DNA of 64,000 nucleotides from Thecamonas trahens ATCC 50062 (Eukaryota > Apusozoa > Apusomonadida > Apusomonadidae): NCBI RefSeq assembly GCF_000142905.1, contig NW_013657679.1, forward strand, positions 64,657 through 128,656, written 5' to 3'. The stretch's first letter is position 1. Each line of letters begins with the position of its first letter. Below are positions 29,402 to 41,179 of this stretch, one piece after another. The notes under the pieces are model-generated. The model was not told the origin of the DNA. It did no database searches and saw only the letters and a program-made list of their open reading frames with translations. A program made the translations under genes and the position numbers.

Positions 29402-32400
29402 ATGTCCTCCCACGCCACCTACGCCGCACAAAGGCTCGCAGCGGTGGACCGACTGGTGAGCGAGCTAAGCCATACTGGCGCTGAACTTGCAAAGGCCTCG
29501 GTCGAGCAGCTTATTCCTGCCTTTGACGCCTACGCCCAGCCCCGCAAGCCTGACCCCGCATTTGACCCCGACAAGCCCGCCCAGGTCGTGATCGCCGCCG
29601 ACCACCAGTCCGTGCCCGACCCCCAGCACGCGCCCAAGGCCGGGCATGTGACCCAAGCTGCACCCTCACCCTTACCCTCACCCTCACCCTCACCCTCACT
29701 CTCCGCTCCTACCGCTCTGGCCATCGAGCCGCAGCAGTCGGTCGTCGGCAAGGTCCTGGTCGCCATTCACGACCTCGTCACTGCCGGCCGGCTTTCCAAG
29801 GCCCATCGCGATGCTCTCATTGACTCTGTTGTTCGTCGCGCCAGGCCCGCTTTTCCGGCTCTGGCAAAGGCCTTCACAAGGGACGATCTCCTCGTCGCCG
29901 CAGCTAGTGGCGAGCTGGCCGACGCCATCTGCCGCATCGCTACCGAATCCCTGGCCAATCCTCCGCAACCCGAAGCATCCTCATCCCCCGCTCCGGCCAC
30001 CGAATCCCTGGCCAATCCTCCGCAACCCGAAGCATCCTCATCCCCCGCTCCGGCCACGCCATCCGCATCATCCCTCGCTCCGGCCACACAACCCGAATCA
30101 TCCCCCGCTCCGGCCACACAACCCGAATCATCCCCCGCTCCGGCCACACAACCCGCATCGTCCCCTGCTCCAGCCACGCAACCGGCACCATCGCCAAACG
30201 GCAAGGAGAAAGACGCTCCCCTCCACCAGCCGCATGTCTCGCTCACCGGCCAGCTGCTCGTCATCGCCCACTCGCTCCACGATGCAGGAACCCTTTCGGA
30301 ACCGGCGTATCGCGAGGTCAAGCGTCGTGTTGTGTGCGGAGAGTTTGCTTCGCAGCCGGCGTTTGTCATGGCGCACTCGTTTGCCGAGGCCGCCATCGCC
30401 TCACGCTCATCGCTGCCAGCATCTGTTGTACAGGTCCGAAGCCAGCCGCTTCCGCCGTTTTCGAGCCACATCACCGCCGAGATCGTCGAAATGTACACCT
30501 CGGTCAAGTCGGAGCCGCTCCGCTCGCCGCCGCGGGCTCCTACATCTCCGACGCCAACTACCCTCGACATCGCGCCCTACACCCACACTTCGCTCATTAC
30601 CGCCATCCTCAGCATCGCCACCGAAGCCGTCTCCAAGGCTCGGCGCACCAACAGCAATGGCAGCGGCATCCTCTTGATGCAGTGGCAGGAGTTCTACGCC
30701 CTCCGCACCATCCTGCTCGACACATCGCATCCAGAGCATGTTTCGCTTCTCAACGGCGCTGCTCGGGCCGCAGAGCCGGGTGACCGCTCTGCGCTTCATC
30801 TCTACGTGATGGCAGCCGCCTCGCGCGCTGTGGTCAGCCGGCTCAAGAGTTTTCGCGCCGGGTCGTCGACCATCGAGGCCGGGTCAACAATCTCGCCGCT
30901 TACTTCTGCTTTCCTCGCCCTCCATAGGGCCCATTACGTCCACAAGGCCATCGACGCGCCCACCATGACTGCCTGCAAGCTGGTGCTCACTGCCCGCAAC
31001 CACGCTGCGCTTCTTGCGCGCAACGCCATCGTCGCCCACATCAACTCGGCTTCGCTCGCCACCGTTCACACCGCTTTTCGCCGTCTCGCCACCAACTACC
31101 GCAGTTTGCTCGGCCTCCCGCCGCATCCGCCGCCGCTCCAGCTGCCCGAGCGCGAGGCGCTGGCTGTTCCAAACCGGGCTTCGTCACCAGCCGCTAGTCC
31201 TGCAACCCCAGAGCCGCAGCCGCAGCCGCAACCGCAGCTGCAGCCGCAGCCGCAGCCGCAGTCGCGCTCCTCGTTCGATCTCCCACTCACACGCGCCACT
31301 TTTGCAATGGCGCTCACCGCGCTGCGCGTCGTCGCGGCTGCGGACAAGGCCACTCACAAGGACGCCCTCATCCGCGGCGAGTGCGCTGCTGTTCGCCATG
31401 TCCTCGAGCTGATGACATCGGCCTCGCTCGACGCCAACCAGGCGCTCGCGGTTCGCCCTGTCGCCGCTGGCCTCCTTTTCCTCGCCGCCCATTCCGGCCT
31501 CGGCTCGGCCGCTGCCGCCGCCGTCAAGGACGCCGTCGTTCGCGGTGACATGGCTCAAGCTGCCCAGATGATATTGTCCGCCGCGCCGTCTACCTCGCCG
31601 ACTCCGCCATCCGCTGCATTAAGCTCGCCCGCTGCCAACCCCCAGCCGGTCACCAGCCCCAAAGTGCTTCCGCCCGCTCCCCAGTCACCGGCACCACTCG
31701 TGTCGCCTCCATCTCCTCTGCCACCGCCGCTTCCGCCGCTCCCACTTCCGACTCCCGACGACATCCAGGCGCTGCTCCAGTCCATCCCCGAACCGACGGT
31801 CGGAGTGTGGCACGCCATCGACCCAACAACGCTGGCACATGACGTCACCGCTGTCGTTGCCGCCGAAGTGAGCAATCCACACGACGAAGCTCTTCGCAAG
31901 CACAAGCCGTCGCTCATCCGGCTGCTGTGCGCTGCCGCGCTCGCGCCCGGTGCGACGCAGGACTTGTCGGCAACGGTGCATACCATTGCCGCCCACAGCG
32001 ACCTTGTTTCTACGCCCGGTCACGGAGCGAGCAGCGCCGCATGTTTCAGCATGGGCCAATCTCGACGCCATCGCAGACATGGAGCCTGATTCGCAGCCAA
32101 GCTGTGGGCCCGGCCCGGCGCTCCTGGTGCTGGCACGCTCGAACGAGCCGCCTGAGGTCAGGGCCAAGGTCAAGGCCGCCATTCTCGCTCCGACACTCGA
32201 TGCCAAGGCTCTGTGGGCGCTCGCCGCCGCCGACCACGTCTCGGATGACTACGTCATTCGCATCGCCCGCGCGCTCGCCGACGCCGAGCCGACCTTGCTC
32301 GCCACCGCGCCTGCCGAGGCTTCTGCTGGCGCCAAGTGGACTGACGTTGACATCGACGTCACCACAGATGCGTGAAGGACGCATCGCCGCTTGGCAAGGC

Positions 32401-32919
32401 CTTTGTTGCCCTCGCCCACCTCCACTCTGCCTCGATCATCACGACTCGGCAGTTCGAGCTGGGCAAGTTGCTCGTCATGGCCGACGGCAACAAGCCCGCC
32501 GCCGTTGCCCATGCCGCCGCCGTCGCAGACACTATGGCCTCGCCGCGGCCGCTTCTCTGGTACCTCTACTCGGCAATGCTTGCCCCGCCTACGCTCTCGT
32601 CGTTGCCCGCGAGGCCAGGCCTCTGCTCGCCGATGAGCTCGCCAGGCTGGACTCCGCCGAAGCCCCCACGTCTGCACCCGCGTCTGCTACTAACGCTCCC
32701 TCTATCGCCGTCCAACTGGCTAGCGCTCGAGCCGCGGCTCTCACCAAGATCCACTCACCGACTGCCGCCTCGGCTGCGATGACCGGCTCGAAGCCTACGC
32801 AAGTGCAGCAGCCGGTGAGCTCTCCCCGCTCCGCGCTCGCCTCGGCGCGGCTCCAGGCCCTCACCGCGCTTCACTCCCCGGCATCCGGCACATCGCCCGC
32901 CGCGCCCGCCTTTAGCTGA
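29402..32919 (+). CDS. Unrecognised protein made of helical repeats, with frame breaks
   Basis: Starting at ATG 29402 (MSSHATYAAQRLAAVDRL), about 1172 residues if three single-base frame changes are bridged (about 32005-32045, 32373 and 32588). I do not recognise the family. At least five to seven degenerate units of about 45 residues recur, with pattern LLVIAHSLHDAGTLS, then YREVKRRVVCGE, then a helix ending AFVMAHS; other units are VLVAIHDLVTAGRLS, LLFLAAHSGLGSA with VKDAVVRGDMAQ, and FVALAHLHSASIITT. Units are separated by Pro/Ser/Ala linkers, one of which holds an exact 57-bp tandem duplication (ESLANPPQPEASSSPAP twice, 29944-30057) followed by Pro-Ala-Thr-Gln repeats. Composition matches the neighbours. 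Function unknown. Confidence 0.65.
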
Positions 32920-33128
32920 ACCGAGCCTCCGTGCTAAACCACCCAGATAGTCATCCCGACATCCAATGGAAGCACCGCCAGCCACATCAGAAGCTCTGTC
33001 GGCCCCCATGTCGCCGCAAAGAGCGACAAGCCAGTCACTCACCAACACACACGCACACACACACACACACACAAGGCCGGACACTCCACCTCCTACCAGC
33101 TGCCACATAGCCTCTACATTTGGCAGAC

Positions 33129-36100
33129 ATGAAGCTCTCCCGAGGCCCGTCTAACACAGGAGCTGGCAAACTGGCCCAGTTCACCAGCCTGCTCCAGCAA
33201 ATCCGGAGCGAGTCGTCGCACACGGGCAAGACCGAGGTGATCGAGAGGTTTCTGGCCAGCTACCAAGGCTCTGTCTACCTGCTCTTCAAGCTGCTGTTGA
33301 CCAAGGAGGATAAGAGAGTGTACAATATTCGCGATAAGCAGCTGGCAAAGCTCATGGCTCAACTGCTCGACATGCCTGTCGACTCGGTCCGGGGCCATCT
33401 CGCAAAGTCAGGCAGCATGGCAGAGACCGCCGCTTACTTCTTCTCAAAGGCATCATACCTCCGCCCGCAGGCCGTCTCTACCCTGAGCCTCGCCGAAGTC
33501 GACGCTTTTTTGGACAAGTTTACAGAGGCGACAACAGAGGCCGATCAGACCGCTCTGCTGGCCAAGGTCCTCGCTCGGGCGACGGCCGAGGATCTGGAGA
33601 CCTTTCTGCTTCTGCTCAACCACGATGTGCGGGCACGAATTGGAACGCATGCCGCACTCAAGGCGCTCGGCGTTGAGGCTGTCTCGGCCTACCGCCACTC
33701 GGCCGATCTCAAGTTGCTCATCGACCGCATGCGCGGGCGGACGCCGTCGTCGCTGGCCGCGGCCGAGTCGGGCGGCCCGCCGCCGTCGTCGGCCTCGAAC
33801 TTTACCCTCATGAAGCCGATCAAGCCGATGCTGGCCCGGGCGTGCAAATCGGTTGATGAGGCCTTTCGCCGTGTCCCGCAAGGCATGTACGCCGAGATCA
33901 AGTACGACGGCGAGCGGATCCAGATCCACAAGAACGGCTCGTCTTTTGCGTACTACTCGCGCAACCTCAAGCCTGTTCTCTCGTGGAAGACCGCACCGAT
34001 TGAGCAGTTTGTGCTCAACGCCACGTCTGCATCGACCATTGTGCTGGACGGCGAGATCCTGCTGGTCGACACCGCATCGGGCGCGCCGCTCCCGTTTGCC
34101 ATGTTCTCCAAGCACAAGAACGCCAACTTTGCGTCCGCCACCGTGTGCCTCTTCATTTTTGACATCCTCTACCTCGACGGAGTGCCGCTTCTGGACAAGC
34201 CGATCTCCGAGCGCCGTGCCCTGCTCAAGCAGCACCTCACAGTTGTGCCAAACCGGATCCAGCTCTCGGAGCTAACCGAGATCCACCAAGAGGCCGACTT
34301 GACCTCGCTCATGAATCGGGTCATCCGGCAAGGCCTCGAGGGACTTGTGCTCAAGGCCATCGACTCGGTCTACACGCCAGCGGCACGCCACTGGCTCAAG
34401 ATCAAGAAGGACTACCTCAAGGGCATGGCCGACACGGCCGACTTGGTCGTCCTTGGTGCGTACTACGGCAAGGGCTCGAACGGTGGCCTACTCACCACCT
34501 TTCTCATGGGCTCGTTCGATCCGGCCACGGCGCTGTGGAAGACCGTGTGTAAGGTCGGCTCGTTTGACGATGCCGGCGTCGCCGAGCTGCAAACCCGGTT
34601 CCTGCCGCTCATGGACCCGCTAGCTGGTCCCAATGCGCGCGCCATCCCGCCGTGGCTCGACGTCCACTCGGTCTACGCTCCGGACTTTGTGGTCCGCGAC
34701 CCGATGGCCATGCCGGTGTGGGAGGTCGAGGGCGCCGAGTTCTCCATCTCCTCGCATCACACCGCCAATGGCATCTCCATCCGATTCCCGCGTTTTGTCC
34801 GCGAGCGGACCGACAAGTCGGTGGCCGACCACACCTCACTCCCGCAGCTGGTTGCCCTTCGCGACGCCTCAGTCTCGGGCAACGTTCTCGCGCTCCGCGA
34901 CCGCGACTCGGGCTCGGCGTCGCGCTCAGCATCAGCGTCGGCGTCGGCGACGTCGCGCAAGCGGGGTGCCCAGGCCGCGATCACCCAGTTTGCCAACCCG
35001 GCCAAGAAGGCACGTGGTCTCTTGAGCTCGCCGAGCGGAGGCGTTGCGCCGCCGTCGTCGCCGCCGCCGCAGTGGACGGTGCCTGTGGCATCGCCCGCCG
35101 CAGCCCGTCCGAGCGCCGTCAACTATGTGACCGCGACGCTGGCCAACGTGTTGGCGTCGGACTGGGCGGGTGGACTGGCGGCAAGCGGCAAGCCTCTCTA
35201 TGTGGTGGCTATGGTGGTGGATGCGGCCGAGGCCTGGTCTGCGCCTGGATCGCAAGGTCCGGCGGTCGAGGCCGCGGCGCCCGGAGCCAAGTCGCGGTTC
35301 GCCGCGGCAGGTCAAGCGGCAGCTTCGCTTGGGGCCATCACGTTCCTAGAAGTCGCGCCGTTGGTGACCGTGGTGACGGTTGGCTGCCTCGACAGCTCTG
35401 CTGCGGTGAACACGGCGGCGGTGGCGATGCCGGGCTTTGTGACCTCGATCTACACGTCAGCGCTGGCCAAGGTTGCGGCGCGGGCGTACACCAACGGCGG
35501 CGCAGTTGTGGTACCCGAGGTCCGTGGCGGAGTGGTGCCGTATCTGGATCGGGCGGCGCTGTACAAGGCGCTGCAAGACACGACAGTGGCGCGGCGAGTG
35601 GTGACCATTGTGGCTGGCGCGGCGGGTCAGTCGACTCCGGCTCCGGCTCCGGCTGTGGGGCCACCACAAGTGGCGCCGACTGGCCCGGTGCCGATGGTGG
35701 AAGAGACGCGGGCGCCGCCGCCGCCAGTGGCGCCGGCAAAGCGGGTGACCAAGCCGCTGGTCCACAAGCGGGTGGTGCTTTCGGTGAAGGACGCCGAAAA
35801 GCGACGCAAGGTGGTGGCGGCGGTACGGGCGATGGGCGCCGAGGTACAGGAAGCGTGGCGGCCATCGGGCATCAACGCGTCGCACTTTATGATTGCGCTC
35901 AACGAGTCGCGGTCAGCCACTGAGGTCCGCGAGCTAGGTGCGCCGGTGGTCGGCATGTCGCTCCTGGAGCACCTGATGGCTGGGCACAAGCTGCCGAGCC
36001 GGCTGGAGCTGATCTCGCGATGGACAGTGTCGAATGCCGACGCCGAGACTGCGGCAGTGGAGGCGCGGCCGATGGCAGTGGCGCAGCCGGTGAAGGCACA

Positions 36101-36473
36101 GCCAGTGGAGGCGGAGCAAGTGGAGGCACCGGCTGCGGCCAAGCCGGCCAGTGCTGTCTTTGCGGGTGTCACTGTTCTCCTCTACAACGTGCCGGCTGCC
36201 GAGTACTCGGAAGTGTACCGGTATCTTGTGGCCCACGAGGCCGAGGTGCTCAACGCCGAGCCAGACGCGCTAGATGCGGTCGGCGATGTGGCGAGCGCGT
36301 CGGTGCCGGGCTCCGGGCTGGACACGATTGTGGTTGGCGACGGCTCCGGCTGGGACGCGGTGCTGGCGGCGATCGGCGGCGCGCATCCGCAGGTGCGAGT
36401 CAAGACCGTCGGGTGGGTATGGGCGTCGATCAAGGCCGGTGCAGTGGTCGAGGGCCACGAGCTGGTGCGGTGA
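33129..36473 (+). CDS. LIG3: DNA ligase III-type ATP-dependent DNA ligase
   Basis: 1114 residues from ATG 33129 in one frame. It seals single-strand breaks in base-excision and single-strand break repair, and in animals also mitochondrial DNA. The order is a DNA-binding domain (about 15-200; VYNIRDKQLAKLMAQLLDMP), adenylation domain with nucleophile Lys in EIKYDGERIQIHK near residue 257, motif LDGEILLVD, GLEGLVLKAID, HWLKIKKDYL, then the OB domain ending GISIRFPRFVR. The PARP-like zinc finger of vertebrate LIG3 is absent. After a disordered linker come a possible degenerate BRCT (about 670-830) and two clearer BRCT domains (about 875-960 and 1010-1114, the last with TVGWVWASIKAG). No presequence is obvious. 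Its stop lies 7 bp from that of the convergent RasGAP gene. Confidence 0.94.
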   Translation: MKLSRGPSNTGAGKLAQFTSLLQQIRSESSHTGKTEVIERFLASYQGSVYLLFKLLLTKEDKRVYNIRDKQLAKLMAQLLDMPVDSVRGHLAKSGSMAETAAYFFSKASYLRPQAVSTLSLAEVDAFLDKFTEATTEADQTALLAKVLARATAEDLETFLLLLNHDVRARIGTHAALKALGVEAVSAYRHSADLKLLIDRMRGRTPSSLAAAESGGPPPSSASNFTLMKPIKPMLARACKSVDEAFRRVPQGMYAEIKYDGERIQIHKNGSSFAYYSRNLKPVLSWKTAPIEQFVLNATSASTIVLDGEILLVDTASGAPLPFAMFSKHKNANFASATVCLFIFDILYLDGVPLLDKPISERRALLKQHLTVVPNRIQLSELTEIHQEADLTSLMNRVIRQGLEGLVLKAIDSVYTPAARHWLKIKKDYLKGMADTADLVVLGAYYGKGSNGGLLTTFLMGSFDPATALWKTVCKVGSFDDAGVAELQTRFLPLMDPLAGPNARAIPPWLDVHSVYAPDFVVRDPMAMPVWEVEGAEFSISSHHTANGISIRFPRFVRERTDKSVADHTSLPQLVALRDASVSGNVLALRDRDSGSASRSASASASATSRKRGAQAAITQFANPAKKARGLLSSPSGGVAPPSSPPPQWTVPVASPAAARPSAVNYVTATLANVLASDWAGGLAASGKPLYVVAMVVDAAEAWSAPGSQGPAVEAAAPGAKSRFAAAGQAAASLGAITFLEVAPLVTVVTVGCLDSSAAVNTAAVAMPGFVTSIYTSALAKVAARAYTNGGAVVVPEVRGGVVPYLDRAALYKALQDTTVARRVVTIVAGAAGQSTPAPAPAVGPPQVAPTGPVPMVEETRAPPPPVAPAKRVTKPLVHKRVVLSVKDAEKRRKVVAAVRAMGAEVQEAWRPSGINASHFMIALNESRSATEVRELGAPVVGMSLLEHLMAGHKLPSRLELISRWTVSNADAETAAVEARPMAVAQPVKAQPVEAEQVEAPAAAKPASAVFAGVTVLLYNVPAAEYSEVYRYLVAHEAEVLNAEPDALDAVGDVASASVPGSGLDTIVVGDGSGWDAVLAAIGGAHPQVRVKTVGWVWASIKAGAVVEGHELVR

Positions 36474-36480
36474 GCTCGAG

Positions 36481-39400
36481 TCACAGGGTGGCGGCCGTGG
36501 GGCGGCCGGCGCGGGTGTGGAGAGCACGTGCCGCCATGACGGTGTAAATTCGCTGGGCGACGTTGTACTCGACAGTCTCGATGAGCGGCGCAAGCATGCC
36601 GGTGTCATCGACGTGGTCTGAGACGAGCTCCGGGTGGTGCTCGACGAGCGAGGTGATGCAGGCGATGGCGGAGCGCTTGTCGCGGGCCGAGATAAACACT
36701 TTGGAGGGCGTGGCAACGGCGGAGCGATCGAGGCCAAAGCCGTGGAGGGCGGCAAGGAGGTCAGAGACGTCCGGGCGGACCTTGCTAAGGAGAGCGTTGA
36801 GTGGGGCGAGCGGGTCATAGTTGGAGAAAGATGTGCCCTCGGCGAGGTGGGAGATGAGCTTGGAGAGGAGGACGAGGGTAGCGCGGCCCTCGGGGGTGGG
36901 CTCGGGGGTTTCTGTGGCGTAGACGTGCGGCGAGAGCAGCATGGGCAGGACCATGCGCTGGATAAAGAAATGGCACCATAGTTGGGCATGATGACCGCGG
37001 CGTCAAGCGCACGGCATAAGTCATGGAACCGCGGTGGGAGTGCGCGTGCGGCGTGACCGAGGGCGACGATGAGTGCCGAGAGGAGGCGATGGACCGAGAC
37101 AACAAGCGCGCGGGCTTTCGGCGAGGCCTCATTGGCCAGTGCCGAGGTGTCGAGGACCTTGCACGAGGCGCCGACGGGCGCAAGGACCGGAAGGAGCTCG
37201 GTGCGGAGAACGTCGACGGTGACGAGCTCAAAGTAGACCGAGAGAATGCGCGACGGGGGTGAGTTGCGCATAAACGATGAGAACTCGCGGATGGAGGCGC
37301 AGCGAGTGCGGAGCGTGGCCTTGCGGCCGGGAAGGGCGCCTCCGGATGCCGGGTCGGCGCGGGTCTCTGGGCTGTTCGACTCCAGCTGGCGGTTGATCCA
37401 TTCGCCGGTGAGGGCGGCGACAAACGGCTCGGCGTGCTCCGACGCGAGGCCAAGGCGGACGTAGGCACGGGCGAGCGCATCGGCTTGAGCTGATGTCGAG
37501 GCGACGACATCATGAAGCGCAAGGTAGAGGCGTGGGCCACCGACAACAAAGAGGACCCGCGCAAAGAGGTTGACAAGGGCCGGGACCGGGAGGGCAGCGC
37601 GCTCGGGTGGACCGGCGAGGACGTTGGCGAGATGAACGAGGACGTTAGCAGCGCCGGAAAAGGTGTTCGAGTCGACCCAGAGGACCGAGCCGCAGGCATC
37701 GAGCAGCAGCTCGAGGTGCTGGGCAAGCGGTGCGGCGATGCGGTCAAGGGCGGTCTCGACGTCTGCAGCGGTGATGCCAGAGCGGAGGTCGTTGGGCGCG
37801 GCGGGCGCGTCGCGGAGCACGGCGGCAAAGAAGGCGTCGCGCATGTCGAGGTGCGACGCGACAAATTCGTCGTAGCACCCGAGGTGGGGGTGCTTGGCGG
37901 CAGCAGTAGTTACCCCAGAGGCAAGCTTTTGCAGCATCTGCGAGAGGACAACAAGATTACGGCGGGCGCGCTGACTCGGTGCCAAGCCGATGAGGCCGTA
38001 GCGGGCTGGCGAAGCGAGGGCCGGACAAATGAAGCGGAGGAAGAGGAAGGAGCCGATGGCAAAGTTTCCGGCGCCCTCAAACTTGGCCTCGACCGCGGTG
38101 TGAACAATAGTAGCGACGGCGCGCATGAGCGGCGGCATGGCGGAGACAGCCGCGGCGAGGCGGGTAAAGACGGCGTGGCCGTAGTCAATGACGGCCTGGG
38201 CGTGGGCGGCGAGGACAACGTCCGGGCTAGCGGCGTTGCCGATAGCAGCCGAATCGAGTTTGGCCGGATCGAGCTCGAGGTCACGAGCCGGGTCGCAGAG
38301 CTCGTGGACGATCCACGCCAAGTTGGTGTTGAGGTACTCTTGCCCGACGAGTGAAGCGAGGGCGGTGAGGAGGCGGGAAGCTGACGAATTGCCGCGGAAG
38401 AGCGTAGTGACAGTGTCGGTGGCGGCAACTTCGGCAGCGACGGCCCAGGCGAGGAGATCGAGGAAGCGGCCGTGTGGGAGAAGGATGGTAGTGAGGATGC
38501 GGGCAAAGGCGAGTGACATGGGCGCGCCGAGCGGAGTGGCAAAGAGCGCTTTGGGCAGGGCGAGTGAGGGGTGAACAAGGAGCTCCAGCAACGGCTGCGA
38601 TGGGCCGAGGAACGTCCGCGTGGTGTGGGAAAACATCCACCGTTGGAAGAGCCAGTCGGGGATGCCGGTGAGCATGCGGACGAGGTCTCGATCGCCAGCG
38701 ACCTCCATCTGACTTCGCAAGAGGTCGCACGAGTCGGCCACCATTTTGGCGGAGAACGGGAACATGACCGAGTCGTCGCCCAATCCTGAGATGACGGTTG
38801 TTTCGGCATCCGAGCGCGCAGTCGAGGTTGAAAGCTCCGAGATGGACCGCACCGCGCGCGGATTCGACGAGTCTGGTGAGAGCGGCGATGAGCCAATGTC
38901 AGACGACGACGCGGCGATATCGTGAGCCAGCGCCGACGCGGCGTCGTCCGAGAGGTGCGGCATGGTGAGTCGGACGCGAGCAGTAGAGAGAACATGTGGA
39001 AGGGCAGCGTCAGCTGATTCGGGTGAGAGCGAGCCCGGTGGGACAGGGAAGCCGCCGGGCACCGGCGAAGAGCTGGCGTCGCCGGGAGAGCCGACGTCGC
39101 TCGTTGAGAGCGCCACCACATGATAGGCACTGAGATCATCCAGTGTCTCACCAAAAGAAGAAGAAAAGGAGGAAAAGGTATCCCCATCCGACGAGATATC
39201 ATCAAACGAGACGGTGGCGACGGTGGCCGACTCTGCCCGCAATCGCGCGAGGGCATGAGCTGCCATAGAAGGCGGCAAGTGGGAGGCCTGTTCGCCCTGC
39301 AAGCCATCATCACCATGGAGCGTTCCTGGTCGCGATGATGGTGGAGTACCAACCGTGGCCGGAAGAGGATCAGGCGAGCCAATAGCCACATGGGAAGAAG

Positions 39401-39740
39401 CTCTCCGCTCGGGACAGACCGGCCGAGCTGAGAGCGATGACGGGGTCGAGACAGCCGAGAGTTTGGTCGAATCAAGCGAGAGTGAGGCCACTCCATCAGC
39501 CGATGCGGCCAAAGGCGAGGAAGAGAGCAACGTTGTTGATGATGATGGCGATGATGATAATGACGATGGTGCCGGCATGACCGTCGCTGACGCCGTCGTC
39601 GCTGAAGTTGTCGCCGCCGTCTTGGCCCGGAGATACTCTAGCTCCAGGGCCTGGTCGGAAAGTGCGTCATTAGCACGGGCAAGGGCGGCCCGGAGGCGAG
39701 CATTCTCTGCCCGAAGTTGTTGTACTTCGTCCTGGGACAT
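36481..39740 (-). CDS. RasGAP-domain protein
   Basis: About 1086 residues from ATG 39740 (MSQDEVQQLRAENARLRAAL, a coiled coil) with one frame break. Residues 40-310 are Ser-rich and disordered. The RasGAP domain spans about 330-640: LFRGNSSASRLL supplies the arginine finger, and GSFLFLRFICPALASPARYG is the family signature with the FLR motif. It should accelerate GTP hydrolysis by Ras-like GTPases. A C-terminal all-helical region follows. Near 36970 the frame needs one added base: the conserved run PNYGAI-(F)-FIQRMVLPMLLS crosses from one frame to the next, and the second frame then continues cleanly to the stop at 36481. A poly-G tract at 39746-39771 lies just upstream of the start codon. 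Confidence 0.85.
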
Positions 39741-39745
39741 ACAGG

Positions 39746-39772
39746 GGGGTGGGGGGGGGGGGGGGGGGGGGT
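39746..39772. repeat. Poly-G tract upstream of RasGAP start
   Basis: Four to six G, a T, then about 20 G on the plus strand, ending six to thirty bases upstream of the leftward RasGAP start codon. On the transcript it is poly-C, either leader or the pyrimidine tract of an intron acceptor. Confidence 0.8.
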
Positions 39773-39947
39773 AGCGAAGTGAGTGGAGTGTGTCGCACGA
39801 AAATGGCGTGGGCACGGGCAGAGCAGCGGGGCGGGGGGAGGGCCCATCTCTCCCCGCCCCTGGGGGTTGGTGGCGATCAGGAGGCTCTGTCTGTGGCAGA
39901 TGGATTTGATGTGGAAGGGACGGGCAGAGTAGAGGGAGGGGGCTTGA

Positions 39948-40810
<863 letters not shown>

Positions 40811-40857
40811 CACGCGCAGTCGTCACAGAAGTCAAGTGTCCCGCCTCCGACCACCAT

Positions 40858-40945
40858 CTCGCCCAACTCGCCCGACTCGCCCAACTCGCGAGACACGCCC
40901 GACACGCCCGACACGCCCGACTCGGGAAGACGCCCGACACGCCAG
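40858..40945. repeat. Short tandem repeat based on (A/G)ACTCGCCC / ACACGCCCG
   Basis: Nine- to ten-base imperfect units (CCCGACTCG, CCCAACTCG, CCCGACACG) repeated about nine times in the spacer upstream of the leftward small gene. No coding function is evident. Confidence 0.8.
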
Positions 40946-41035
40946 GTTAGAGACGAGGGAAGATTGATGAACGGGGCGACGGGCAACAACAGGCTGCAGG
41001 GAAACGGAAAAGAGGCTGCTGATTGTTGACGCATG

Positions 41036-41103
<68 letters not shown>

Positions 41104-41128
41104 TTCTTCATCATCTTCTTCTTCTATG
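41036..41128. repeat. (ATC)n array, intergenic
   Basis: About 22 perfect ATC units followed by ATCTTCTTC variants, just beyond the 3' end of the exonuclease gene. The spacer 40811-41179 contains nothing else but this array and the short tandem repeat. Confidence 0.95.
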
Positions 41129-41179
41129 CACGGGTGATGGTGTTTGGTTTGGTTGCTCCTGCTGTGGTGTGGAAGTGGA

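Noticed and set aside
29660-29702. CCCTCACCC/CCCTTACCC run looking like interstitial telomere sequence
   Set aside because: It is in frame within a Pro/Ser linker (SPSPSPS) and the unit is CCCTCA, so simple-sequence expansion in coding DNA explains it.
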